64,000 nucleotides of DNA from Medicago truncatula. Its lineage: Eukaryota > Streptophyta > Magnoliopsida > Fabales > Fabaceae. Both the position numbers and the translations under genes were made by a program. The DNA lies in assembly GCF_003473485.1 (NCBI RefSeq), contig NC_053045.1, positions 24,650,494-24,714,493 on the forward strand, given 5' to 3'. Positions within the stretch are counted from its first letter, which is position 1. Every line of letters starts with the position of its first letter. This document shows positions 35,582-46,869 of the stretch, in pieces. Under the pieces are notes generated by a model that did not search any database, was not told the origin of the DNA, and saw nothing but the letters and a program-made list of their open reading frames with translations.

Positions 35582-38500
35582 ATGACTCACCACCTCTTCA
35601 CTCGCACTCAACTCCCCCAACTCGCGCCTTTCATTCATCACCATCTCAAGAAAACAGTCATCATCCCCCAATTCTTTTCAACAACCCTCCGCCGCACCCA
35701 CACCCACACCCTACCTCCAATGGACGCGCATCCACCAGATTCCTCCTCCGCCACCCCCGCCGCCGCCGTCGAAGACTTCATTCACATCCACGATCTCAAA
35801 ATGGAGAGCTTATCCGATAGCATGGTTCGGATCGATGATCATTCTTCGGATTCCGTCGATGCAGCAGCTTCGTCTGCTCCTCCGGATGCCGGAGAAGACG
35901 CCGTCGCCGCGGTGGATTCAGATCGACAGAAAGTTACGCTTCCTGAGGAGTTGTCGAGGAATGTAATTGTGTTGTCTTGTGAATCTTCTGCTGAAGGTGG
36001 TGTTTGCGATGTTTATTTGGTTGGTACTGCTCATGTTTCTGAGGTAAATTCTTTTTATTGATTTTGATTCTGATTTTGCTATGTTTTTTTGTATGTTAGT
36101 TCCATGTAGCACGGATACTCATCGGATTAGGTTTGATTAGGTGTCTCCTGATGTATGCATCCGACACCGACACATAATTACTATTTATGTCATTTTCTCA
36201 AATTATTATCAGCGTTGACGTGTGAGTATTCACGTGTTAGTTGCATTGTGTTTTTCATTGTCTACATTCATAACAATGAATTAGGGTTTTACTTACAATA
36301 CAAAAACCAACTCAACTGATTTCATTTATAATGATAGTTTTAATATAAGATTGAATATAATATAAAACTTGGGAACTACTCCCTCGGTCCTTTCGTATGA
36401 GCAACTGTTGACTCCATATGGATGTAGTTAAGAGGATTGATTTTGCCGTCTGTAAAGGGTTAGCCGCGCAACTTGTTATCTGCTTGCCTTTCATTTATGT
36501 GTAATTTTTTATTCTTATTGTAGCTGCAGGAAGTTGGTAGTGTAGTTAATGTGTACATTTTGGGAATGACTGTTACTAAATTACCCTTTGTGTGAATAAA
36601 TGTATTTACAGTTGACTTTTCATATTCCAAAGCACAGTAGTAGTATTAATTAGGGTTATGTTTGTAAAAAAAAGTCTAGAAACATGAGAGAGATTACTTT
36701 TAGCGACAAATATTATCTCTCAATAGGTGCTTATAATATAGGATGGAGCTTACAATTAAGGACAAAGGGCTGGATGTACCAAGAATGTGATCTACCACTT
36801 GCTGGCAATCAGGTTCAATTGACACCGTAGTAATACCCATTTCACTAGGCCAAAGCATAGCTTCCTCTAGACCCCAAGCTTCTGCTTTGTGGAGGTGACA
36901 ACTCGTGGAACCAAGATGTTTTCGCTTATATAAATTCACGCTTATCGCCACTTAAACACATTGCTGCTCCAAATCACCGTTGGTGCTTAAAGATTTCCAC
37001 ATCTATGTGGCACTTGACTTGTCATATTGCTGGTTTTTCCCATTTCAGTCCTGAATTACCACTGACGGCACCAGCCCCCCTCCCTGCATAATCCCGAACC
37101 TGCTGCCACTGCCGCGGACTGTCACGTGCGATCTGTATGACTCAGACGAGCATAGCTCCACATTGTTCCACAGTTTCTCGTTCTTTGTTTCCATATAACA
37201 CCAAAAGGCCATCACAAACTGCTGCATGTGGTGCTGATGCAACATGGCCAGCAGGTGAAAAAATAACGATATGAAACCATCCGCAATGTCCAGCCATCAT
37301 TGAATAAAAGACCGTAAACCTGCTTCAGCCCACACTTCCTGTACCTTGTTACAACAAAAAAAAAAAACATGCCAATCGTTTTCTTAGCAACTCTCACAGT
37401 GAGCTATCCAAGCAATTTACTCCCCGTGATTGTAGTTGTTGTCGTGTAGGAAGACAGCCCCTAACCGCACACCATAGAAACAGTCACCTTCTGTGGTATT
37501 CTTAGTCCCCACAATTTCGTCCAGTTACCATTCATTTGGAGATCTCTGTTATCCACAAGCTGCTCCGTTATGAAATAGTGAGCCAATTTGACACTATATT
37601 CGCTGTATTGAGTTAATTTCCAAACATATTCATCCTCAAGTACTTCACTATAAATTGGCATGGATAGGATTTGATTAGCATCACTGTGATTAAATGTCTC
37701 CATGATCACTTCTCGCCGCCGATAACAATTGGAATTCTATTGTGTTATTTCTTTGCAAAAATAAATGGCTGACTTCTTCTAATTATATTCTTGTGTTTTT
37801 ATTCATTTCAATTGGAATTGCCTTTTGTTTTGTTATGTAAAATGCATAGTTCTAAATTGCGGTTGTAAACCTTGATACTGCTGCAAAATGTAGGCATTTA
37901 CTTTGGTCGTTGTCGTCCCAATTGAATTCACTACCGTTGAAATGGTGGTGAAATGATAGAGTTAATGCTTACTATTTTTGTTGAACTATGTTGCAGGAAT
38001 CAAGCAAAGAAGTTCAAGCTATTGTCAGTTTACTGAAACCAGAGGTGTTTTTCCCTTTCAACTCCAGGCTGAGCTGCCTGATTTTGATTTCATGCTGTTT
38101 CCCTTTCTTTTACTTGTACATTTTTAATGATGAAAGCATATGGTTGGCTTTTGTTTGCTGCAGGCTGTCTTCCTTGAATTGTGCTCGAGTCGTGTGCAAG
38201 TGCTTACCCTTCAAAATCTTAAGGTCTCTACTTTTAAACTTATTTTACAATGAGCAAGGTTTGCTATGCACTATTTGGTACACTCTTTCTAGAGCAAATT
38301 TTCGTGGGTCCCACTAAAAAACAGGACCTGTGTTTGGTTCTTCGATTACGGATATTGATTTTGGTTAATACCTAATTGAATGTTAAGGGTCTATTTGGAT
38401 CAACAGGGGGAAAGGTTTATGGAGGGGCAGGAGAGGGTCTGTTCGGTTTGACGTGGGGAGGGGAAGTGTAAAATTACATTTTCCACCTTTGTAATATTTA

Positions 38501-41314
38501 AGGTCGTGTTAAATAAAAAGATATTTGAGTCTAAATTGTAAATCAATATTTCTTTCCTCCAAAACCCCCATGTTTGGAGGGGTATAAAATTAGCTCCGCA
38601 GGGATTTTGCTCCCCTCCCCTCTAACCAAACAAGTAATTTTTGTTGTTTCGTACATTCACGTAAAAATGAGTTTAACATTAAATTTAAGGCTAAAATTAC
38701 GTTTGGAGTAAAAAGCATCATCAAATCCCAATAATATCAGTTTTGGAAGTAAAAACAATTCAATATATGTCACTGATGTTGAATATCAACATGCTTCAGT
38801 AGATGAGTGCAGGGTTGAAGGGTTAAGTATATGATTGTTGAATATTTCTATTGCTTACTGGTGTTGTACTCACTAAAAGATGATCATCATCGTCATATTA
38901 TTTTACATATTTGATTTTTTATAATATATCTTTACTCATTTACCTTTATTTTTTAAACTTTTAAGCTTGCAACTTATGAGTATTTTATTTTTTTATTTTT
39001 AAATAGTATTTTATTCTTCTTTGTGTATAATAAAGAAGGCCAAAAATCATCTTTTCTTTTAGTAATAAAATTATAATTGTAATCATTTTAGTGGTCTATA
39101 AAATATTTTTCAACTATAAATTCATCACAATGTTGGTTCTCATTCAGTTTTATTTATTTTCATTCAGGTACCTACTATGAGAGAAATGATTGAATTGTTG
39201 AAGAAAAACCGTAACATGTTTGAAGTACTTTATGGCTGGTTCCTTGCCAAGGCATGTTTCTGTTTTTGACAATCATATTTATCATCCCTATTACATTTTC
39301 AACTATTAATCGTTCATTCCTTTTTATTCAAGAATGATGTACTGTATTTCTCATGTACGATGCTTTTTTCTTCCCATGAATACCTGACAGATTGCCAGTA
39401 AGCTTGAGGTCTTTCCTGGGTCTGAGTTTCGTGTGGCATATGAAGAAGCAATCAAGTATGGTGGCAGGGTGATACTCGGTGACCGCCCTGTACAGGTTGG
39501 ATACATTTTTTTTTTAGGAAAAGCCACTGATATTACATATGCATAATGTCGTGTATTATCCATTCTTAGCATGTTTTCAGTTTTTGATGTTTTCTTGAAT
39601 CTTTAGTTAGGCTACTAGTAGTAGTAGTATACATGCATCACTTTTTTTTGTTCGCTCTCTGCTGTAAGAATTTCCCACATCTCCTTTGTGCTATTTCTGT
39701 AGTCGTATACACTTCATATTAAATAAGGGGCATAATGCATTATGCTCACACCATTATGGGATCTGGAGAGTAGATCCACTGTGTATGGTGTCTCATCACA
39801 GCTGTAAGCAAAAAGGCTGTTATAGTGACTACCACCATGTCACATAGCCTACTGTTTTAATAGTTTTCTCACTATTGCATAAAGGCCTACTCTGTAACAC
39901 TTGAACCCTCCAACATAAATCTGTCTTTTTCCTCAACTTATGAATCTGCTTAAAATGCTTATCGGAAAATATTTCTATAGTTATTTGAGAAATATTGATA
40001 TGTACTTTGGTAGCATAGTGAATGAAAGGGGAAAACTGAAAACAAAATATTTGTGTTTTTTTTGTAGAAGTTTTATTCATTTATTTTTTTCAATATTTGC
40101 AGTTTTATCAAAGTGCTTTCAGCTTGGTTTAATTGTATGATTATGTTTTAGAAGTTTCTTATTACTGTATTAATCGGTTTTGATTTGGATCAAGACAGAT
40201 TACATTGAAGAGAACATGGAGTAAGATGCCACTTTGGTACAAGACAAAATTGGTGTACTCTTTACTTTTCCAAGCAGTTTTTTTACCCAGCTCTGATGAT
40301 CTTAATAACATGGTATATGTCATGATCTTCATACACTAGTGATAAGCGTGAATTGATCATTTTTGTGCAAAGTTCTTGTGTATATACCCTAACATGGGTT
40401 TGCTTTGCGTCTGCAGCTGAAGGAAATGGATGACAGTGACATGCTGACTCTTGTTATTCAAGAAATGAGTAAAGAGTTTCCAACTTTAATGGAGACCCTT
40501 GTCCATGAACGAGATCAGTAAGTTTTATTGCACATAGTTAAACTTAAAAGTTTCATTCATGGTGTCTGTCTCGTGTCACTTGGACTTCTTACCAAGTGCC
40601 TCTTTTGTTTCAGAGCATAGGATACATAAATACTTTTGAATTGAACATACTGTAGAGTTATTTTGGGGCTGATATCATCCAGTTATGCCTTTTAAAACTA
40701 ACTAGGGCACTAGCATCGTGGGGTTTAGACTAAAAAGTCTCTTCATTGGTGCAATTAATAGTAAAATTATGTATTTATGTCGTGTCTTATATTATGTATG
40801 ATTTATCTATTTTGCGTCTATCCAGGTACATGTCCTCCACGTTATTAAAAGTGGCAAGTGAGAGCAGATCAGTTGTGGCTGTTGTTGGAAAGGGGCATCT
40901 ACAAGGAATGAAAAAGAATTGGAAGCAACCTGTTGTGGTATGTGAACATTCAGTTATTCTGTTATATAATCGTAATAAATGCTAGTCTGTCATGGGTGCA
41001 CTTCAAAGCAAATACTTTGGAATTTATATGTATATTTAGCTCAAAAAGTATTCGTAGACACTTCTATTTTACCGATCCTAACACACACGTGCTTTGTTGT
41101 TTCTGTCATTCAAAATTGTAGTATCATTCTTATTATATTAGTGATTGACAGATTTTCTTACCGCAATGTACCATATTGTTAACAGATAAAGGATCTTATG
41201 ACAGTTCCATCTCCCAAACCAGCTATCTCTGCAATGAGAGTCTTTACATCTGTAGGTGTTGGCGTGGCTGGGGTTGCCATAATATCAGGCATCTATCTTT
41301 CATGCAAGAAATGA
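35582..41314 (+). CDS. TraB-family protein (9 exons)
   Basis: Exons: 35582-36043, 37997-38044, 38164-38223, 39168-39251, 39391-39495, 40199-40312, 40417-40517, 40826-40937, 41186-41314; 404 residues, or 358 if translation starts at ATG 35720 (MDAHPPDSSS). The TraB signature GTAHVSEESSKEV (148-160) spans the exon 1/2 junction, followed by FLELCSSRVQ and a second GxxH motif (GKGH, ~346-349). A C-terminal membrane segment (~381-400, VFTSVGVGVAGVAIISGIYL) with a short CKK tail suggests tail anchoring. Plant members have been reported at the outer mitochondrial membrane and ER-mitochondria contacts; TraB/Tiki-type proteins may be proteases. Intron 4 has a GC donor (AAG|GCATGT). Intron 1 (1.95 kb) holds a LINE relic, intron 3 a MITE. 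Confidence 0.93.
36700..37710 (-). pseudogene. LINE relic (zf-RVT and RNase H) in TraB intron 1
   Basis: On the minus strand, in broken frames: a zf-RVT-like stretch (SEVLEDEYVWKLTQYSEYSV ... NGNWTKLWGLRIPQKV, ~37461-37650), a middle part (KKTIGMFFFFVVTRYRKCG, ~37330-37390), and an RNase H-like part (AEAWGLEEAMLWPSEMGI ... VSIEPDCQQVVDHI, ~36760-36890). The order is that of the 3' end of a plant LINE ORF2. Several stops and frame shifts; antisense to the host gene. Confidence 0.75.
38387..38634. mobile_element. PIF/Harbinger-like MITE in TraB intron 3
   Basis: Ends GGGTCTATTTGG and, inverted, CTTGTTTGG. TAA on both sides (38384-38386, 38635-38637). Subterminal GGAGGGG/CCCCTCC inverted words. 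Confidence 0.5.
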
Positions 41315-42384
41315 CTTCTTTAGGTAGAGACATTGTCATGATTGTCATCTTCAGGAACGTTTGGTATATGAATTGAAATGTATACATGTTGAGTCAAGTT
41401 ATACCATCATCAACAAAGTTGGTGCATAAGCCATTTAATTTAATTTGTTTTATTTTTTTTGGATCAAGCATTGTCATCCCTCACCCCCTAACCCCTATCA
41501 AATCATACACAATCACATTGGTAGCGTTTACATTTACATATTAAAATCAGATTGAACAAAATATTTGGTAGTATGCAATATGTATTGCATATTGAAAACA
41601 AAATAGAATAAGACGTGGTAGCAAAAGTGATTTTTAACTCCACAAAAAAACAGTATAACTGGAATCAAGTTGAACATTGATTTCATTTTCTATACTGACA
41701 TAGTTTGTGGAGGAGTTAGATGGGGATAGAGAATTTTGCAAATATTAAAATTGGTAATGATGCCAAGTGGAAGATAATTTGAATAACCTTGATTCAGATG
41801 AGTTGATTTTATATATGGAAAAATAGTTAAATAGTGTACATCTGAATCTTAATGTAACCCATGTCAGCAAATTGATGGATTTACAATACTATAAAAAAAA
41901 TTGTTGGTTTTTGCTTCATATTTTCTGGTTGTGAGGGAAAGACCAAAGTGCAGAATGGTCTTCAATGCCAGATGCCATGGCGGCCGAAATATAAGTGCAA
42001 CAATCATAATCGTGGCTATTCGTACGCAAAGATGAGAGTAATGACCAAATATTAAGAGTCCCCTAGTCTCTCTTGCCCACCATTACAACAACTCTTGCAA
42101 ATCAATCTGAAATGCTTTGCAAAGTTGCAATCCTCCAAATAAACACAATAATGTGTCCTTGGGAGATAGGAGAACTTTGCAGAATCTTTGTAATGATTTC
42201 TGTGGAAGTTTACAAGAGGATTTAGTTTAACACAAGCTTTACATGAATAGATTCCAACTAGTATAATTAGAGTTCATTTTACTTGATCAAAAAAGGAGTT
42301 CATTTTGATTCCAGGGTAGGATTGTTACATCAAACAAAGAGAATGCTTTGCTATTTTTGCTTGGTGCAAGCGCACGCTTCATTG

Positions 42385-42485
42385 TAGACGCTACTTTGTT
42401 CATTTGACGGCACTTTCGGGATTTAAACCCTAGACCTTGTATATTGTATACATTGTCTAAACCAACTGAGCTAAACTCATGCACA
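42385..42485 (-). mobile_element. Decayed tRNA-derived SINE-like sequence
   Basis: Minus strand: A box TTTAGCTCAGTTGGTTTAGA (near 42474-42455) and B box AGGGTTTAAATCCC. This is the layout of a tRNA-derived SINE. Boundaries uncertain. The stretch 41315-42380 is the TraB 3' flank and has no gene I can see. Confidence 0.45.
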
Positions 42486-42675
42486 CTTGTACAAGAAAAG
42501 ATAAATACCTTTAAGATCAATTGCATCATCACAATCACTTTTGATATCATTGAAAGTTGAAACAACGTTGAGGTTTAGACATTTTCTGTTTTTTTTTTTA
42601 GCAATAGACATTTTTTGTTTAATTCCAACAATTTCCCTTTTTCTTAAAGGCTTAAATGTAGTTTTAATTCTTTTA

Positions 42676-43219
42676 GAGTGTGTTTGGATGGGGGAATGTT
42701 TTGACGGAATGTAATGTTTTGAAGGAATTTAAATACTTTGATGTGAACTCCATTGTTTGGATTAAGAATTTGAAGAATTTTCAAAATGATGAAAATTTAT
42801 GAAGTATTTTGTTCAAGTTAAATTTAGAGAATTTCAAATGACACCTAAAAGTTAAGAATTTCAAAATTCTTCATTGTTATAATCTTTCAAATTTTGCACT
42901 TTGGTCCTCAAATTTTACAAAATTTCCAAATTGACCCCAATAAATTTATAAAAAATTGCAAATTAACCCCTCAAATTTTTTCAAAAATTATAATTTGACC
43001 CTCAAATTTTTGAAATTTGCAAATTGACCCCTAATTTTATTTTTCAAATTTGGCCCAAAAAAAATCAAATTTATAAAAGTTGCCTAAAAATGATGACAAT
43101 AATTTTTTTATTACTTCATCCAAACAATAATATTTAGGAATGAAAGCAATTGAATCATTTGAATTACCAAGAATTCTAAATTCTTCAAAATTTCTCAATT
43201 ACCTCATCCAAACACACTC
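42676..43219. mobile_element. PIF/Harbinger-like MITE with TTA target repeats
   Basis: 544 bp, ends GAGTGTGTTTGGATG at left and inverted at right, flanked by TTA (42673-42675, 43220-43222). It lies within an older repeat that starts AGGCTTAAATGTAGTTTTAA at ~42648 and continues after 43220. Confidence 0.7.
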
Positions 43220-43936
43220 TTATTTTTACAATTTTGTGGAATGGACTCCTCTATTTTTAAAATGGATGGTTTTGGTCTCTCCATCAACTATTTAATATGG
43301 TGATACGACATGTTTAAAATAATACTTTAAATAAAATTTTATTGATGTTGATCTTTTTCATCATCAGATCAGATACCACATCACTATGTTGAAAGGATCA
43401 AAACCGACATATTTTAAAATAGGGACACCAAATCGACAAAATTGTGAAACTTGGTTGATCAAATTGCAATTCAAAGCATGTGGCATGGTGATAGTTTTTT
43501 TTTTTTATATAATAACTTTTAGATGATAAACTCCGTGAGCAAAAATGTGATAGTTTTAAAATTATAAACATTTGGTATTAATTAAATGATGTATACGATA
43601 AATCTTTCATACTATTTGACATAATTTGGAAGATTTATAAACAATTTAGTGAAGAAGATTCTCCTTAATTTGGAAGACGTTTGGGATTATTTGAGACTGA
43701 TAGAGTCTATGGAATTATGTTGATATTTACATTATGATATTTTCATGTTTATGAGATTAATAATGTTAGTTTATTTCTTGTTCTTTGGTTGGGTAATTGA
43801 ATCATCGTATGTGTAATTATGTTTTAAAGCCACTTTGCACATCTTATTCACTCGTGATCAATAATATTAATCAATAAGAAAACTGCTTATATACAAAAAA
43901 AACATCAATCTACATTAAACTCAGAAGAGTGGATCA

Positions 43937-44055
43937 CAATATTATTTTACAATAAATACAATCAGTAAAAAGTAAAAGCACTACAGTTGCCATCAAACCC
44001 AATGCCACATTGTTTCCCGAAGACTTCACCTCAATACTATAGAATCTCCATGTAT
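43937..44055 (-). other. Possible small coding exon with a membrane segment
   Basis: Downstream of the snoRNA cluster on the same strand an open stretch reads RNTWRFYSIEVKSSGNNV followed by a hydrophobic run ALGLMATVVLLLF and ends with a stop at 43937. Upstream in frame is a stop, but an acceptor-like TTCTGTTTCTCAAAG precedes it. It could be the last exon of a small tail-anchored protein gene, or chance. No upstream exon was found. Confidence 0.25.
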
Positions 44056-44430
44056 TCCTTTGAGAAACAGAAACTCAATTAGTACACACTTAAGTCAAAA
44101 TGTGAATTAATATCCCTTTTCTGAAAGGTAAACAAAAACACATTAAAATGATATACAAGAAATAATGTATGAGGCGTTTCCAAGACCAAATGGTATTGAA
44201 TAAAACCCATCAATCAGGATCACCACACAATCAATTTGGCGTCCGAGCCATTACACTAAAAGGAACAATTTATCCTTCAGAATTGGTAAATGGACGCAAT
44301 ACTTAACATGTTTCAAAACAATATAGATGTATAATTAATGTTTGAACTAAAAATTCCATGTTGTAATTCGATGAGGTCAGAACCTGTAATACAAACTCAA
44401 GATAAAAATAAATATCACAAGAAATTTATA

Positions 44431-44543
44431 GAGTGCTCAGTGGAAGGAGAAGTCGTTTTAAAAATAAGCTCACGGCAAAACCTTTACGATTTTGTCCACT
44501 GCCCATAAACACTTCCTTGGTGTTTTTATCTCATCATAGCACC
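44431..44543 (-). ncRNA. Box C/D snoRNA 3 (18S rRNA 3'-end guide)
   Basis: On the minus strand: stem GGTGC(T), box C ATGATGA (44537-44531), ~85 bases, box D CTGA (44440-44437), closing stem GCACTC. One base upstream of box D lies a 15-nt stretch complementary to GGAAGGAGAAGTCGT, a highly conserved segment near the 3' end of 18S rRNA (recalled, not searched). By the box D+5 rule the target would be an A in this segment. The D' side has no clear CTGA. Confidence 0.8.
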
Positions 44544-44630
44544 AATTAACATATAATTATATCAGAAGAACAAATAACAAATGATTCAAAACTATAATAT
44601 TTTGAAAAACAAAAAATTATATAAAAAGAA

Positions 44631-44716
44631 TGGCTTCAGTGTGTGTAACATTCAGATCATTGATATAAAATCTCACTGAAATCCGCTAAGATAAGGTATA
44701 TTATCATCATAAGCCA
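44631..44716 (-). ncRNA. Box C/D snoRNA 2 (25S rRNA guide)
   Basis: Minus strand: terminal stem TGGCTT, box C ATGATGA (44710-44704), box D CTGA (44639-44636), closing AAGCCA; 6-bp terminal stem. Upstream of box D is a 10-nt match to GTGTGTAACA of 25S rRNA. The middle of the RNA is complementary over 13-14 nt to GAAATCCGCTAAG, which lies just 2 nt upstream of GTGTGTAACA in the same rRNA. Two adjacent target stretches in one small RNA are hard to get by chance. Confidence 0.82.
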
Positions 44717-44767
44717 CTATTAGACAAAAAATTAACAGAAAATAATTATCATTGATATTGGAAAATT

Positions 44768-44859
44768 GTGTGCTCAGACAGCCAAGGGGTTGTAATCAGA
44801 TTCTGGGTGAAGATTCCCAGATCAGAAACTCTAGTCCACATAAGTATCATCACCGCACA
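44768..44859 (-). ncRNA. Box C/D snoRNA 1 (25S rRNA guide, two guide elements)
   Basis: Minus strand: TGTGC stem, box C GTGATGA (44853-44847), D' CTGA (44825-44822), a CTGGG/CCCAG internal hairpin, box D CTGA (44777-44774), closing GCACA. Next to box D the RNA is complementary over 11 nt to ACAGCCAAGGG of 25S rRNA. Next to D' it is complementary over 10 nt to ACTCTAGTCC, another 25S stretch some 50-60 nt downstream in my recollection of the rRNA. Both guide positions are correctly spaced from the boxes. Confidence 0.82.
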
Positions 44860-45017
44860 ATAATATTCAACATAAAATACATAAGAAACAAAACAAAAAC
44901 TAATTGAAATTAAGATTTTCAGTATTTGATAATCAGAAGAACTAAAAAAAAACAAAAAAAATGCAGATGAGAAATGATGAAGGAGAAGTTGTTGCTGGGT
45001 AGATGGGGCTGTAGTTT

Positions 45018-45115
45018 AGAATATATAGGCAGTGGAGTGAAGGGCGATGCTCAAACTAGGGTTTTCTAATGAGTGGGCGGAACTGCTAGGTTTTGGTAGC
45101 TTAGTGTGGGCTTGG
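45018..45115 (-). promoter_or_regulatory. Promoter of the snoRNA cluster: TATA, telo-box, TGGGCY elements
   Basis: Upstream of snoRNA 1 on the minus strand: TATA box CCTATATATTC (45019-45029), telo-box AAACCCTAG (45064-45056), and GGGC-containing elements (GCCCAC at ~45074 and AGCCCA at 45112-45107). A telo-box plus TGGGCY elements plus TATA is the usual arrangement at plant snoRNA and ribosomal-protein genes. Transcription start is expected near 44990. Confidence 0.6.
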
Positions 45116-45149
45116 ATCTTAAGCTTCAAATTGGAGGCCCATATCACTA

Positions 45150-46272
45150 CTTTTAGAAAATTGCTCTTTCCACTTTAAAAATTGCTCACCCACACTATAA
45201 AATTATGCTTTTACCCCCAACGACAACTAATTTATGAAGGTAGAAGTATTTATAAATGTCAACTAAGACACAAATTGGTTTGTCTAAGCACATGTAACGC
45301 ATAACCACAATTCTAAAAGTTACCTTCAACTTCAATTGGGAACACTTTCCCACTTATTAATTGAATTAATATCATCATGACTTAGTATTTTATATAGTAG
45401 GTCTATGGTTTTGGCCCTTGATACCAATAAGCGTATTATGAGAAGTTATCATTGGATCGGTCTTGAATTCATGTGGGCCTTTGATCAAATCAAATTTAGG
45501 ACATGTTCCTACTATGATCCGCATGCATATAAGCTTTGAAGGGTACATTGCTCCAGTCAAGGATTGAGCTTTAGTCCAGTCCAAAACACAATATTAACAT
45601 TGTTTAAAAAAAAACGAATGAGATAATTCAATTTAAATTAAAGATTTAATTACCATGTAGTAGTGACTAAGGATGTTCAAATTCGAACCGATCCAAAATA
45701 AAACCGCAAATCGATCCAAAAAACTCAAAGACCGCAAAAATTTTGATATTATTGGATGCTTTTAGATGTTGTTTTATAAAAACCGATAGGATCGGATTAG
45801 GTTTCATATCACTTTCTCAAAACTGAACCGTAAAAGTAAATATCAATACTTATTTTTTATTTTATTTTTATAAATATCAATACTTATTTATTTTTTTATT
45901 AGTATTGTAAATTTTATTTTTTTTTGAGAGAATTAGTATTGTAAATTGAATTGTTATTTTCCTTGTTAGTTTTTAATATATTGCACTAATTTAATCAATA
46001 TTATTCTACCTCCAAACAGCATCGCAAACACCCCTAGCAGTAACCACAATGTAAAATGATTAGATATGTTTAATTTTATTACAGTCAATGCAAAATTGAA
46101 AAAATTATTGATCTCTTAAATTAATTAGATAGATTAGTTTTTTATTTTATTTTTAAGATTAGTTATTTGTATTCTATTTATACAAATACCTTTTTTTCTT
46201 TCTTTTGCCTGCATCTATCGAAATGTCTGACTTAAAATTTCAATTCATTTTTTATCCGAATGCAAACATAAG
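45150..46272. other. AT-rich intergenic stretch
   Basis: No gene recognised. A-rich tract at 45604-45614 and T-rich stretches at 45850-45930. The minus-strand snoRNA promoter may extend to ~45150, where there is an AGGCCCAT word. Confidence 0.4.
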
Positions 46273-46273
46273 T

Positions 46274-46869
46274 TTTTTTTTTTTTTTGAATGGCACAATA
46301 ATAATATATAAAGAGAGAAAAAGAGGGATCAAATCCTGAATAGTACAAATACAGAGATACAAATAAAAGAAAAAAATGCAAAAAGGATGCTAGGCTCGGA
46401 GTACCAGAGGTACTCAAACGAAAAGAAGCCAAGAAGCACCAAACAATAACCACGCTAAACAAATCTAAGGAACAAAAACAACTACAACAAAAAGAAAACA
46501 CCTCGACAAAAGGCCAGATAGAAGCAAATGGCACACCACAACCCCCCAGAAGAGAGCCAGGACCCACAACCCAAACACCCTACCGGAACCAGCACAGGAT
46601 AGGTTGCGCCTCCCACTCGTATAAGGAAAAAAGGCTGACAGAGCTCTTACCCAGGAACCACTTCCAAGATGAGAGTTTTACCTTATCCACTAAAAGATCG
46701 ACAGGTGGAGCCCTCCCGCAAAAATTATATCATTACGAGAGTTCCAAACAGCCCACACAACAGCAAGCCAAACCAAAATTAAACTAAGAGAAACTTTCTT
46801 ACCCGATCCCAACGCCACAAAACTAAGAAAACTACCTAAAATATTCGAGTGAGGCACTAACTCCCAAAC
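46274..46869 (-). pseudogene. 3' end of a LINE ORF2 with poly(A), split by solo LTR E
   Basis: Minus strand: VVWELVPHSNILGSFLSF ... ILVWLAVVWAVWNSRNDIIF, the typical zf-RVT-to-tail region of plant LINE ORF2, then VDKVKLSSWKWFLGKSS-like sequence in a shifted frame, a 3' UTR of ~350 bases, and a poly(A) seen as T14 at 46274-46287. Solo LTR E is inserted in the VWEL codons. The reading continues for some 40-75 bases past the LTR at ~50160-50230. Confidence 0.7.

Noticed and set aside
44341..44425. Possible fourth box C/D snoRNA (D-like CTGA at 44380-44377)
   Set aside because: The C box would be GTGATAT, which does not fit RTGATGA, there is no closing stem, and I see no rRNA complementarity.
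46232..46567. Minus-strand 111-codon frame
   Set aside because: It is the 3' UTR and a shifted frame of the LINE relic, ending in the poly(A).
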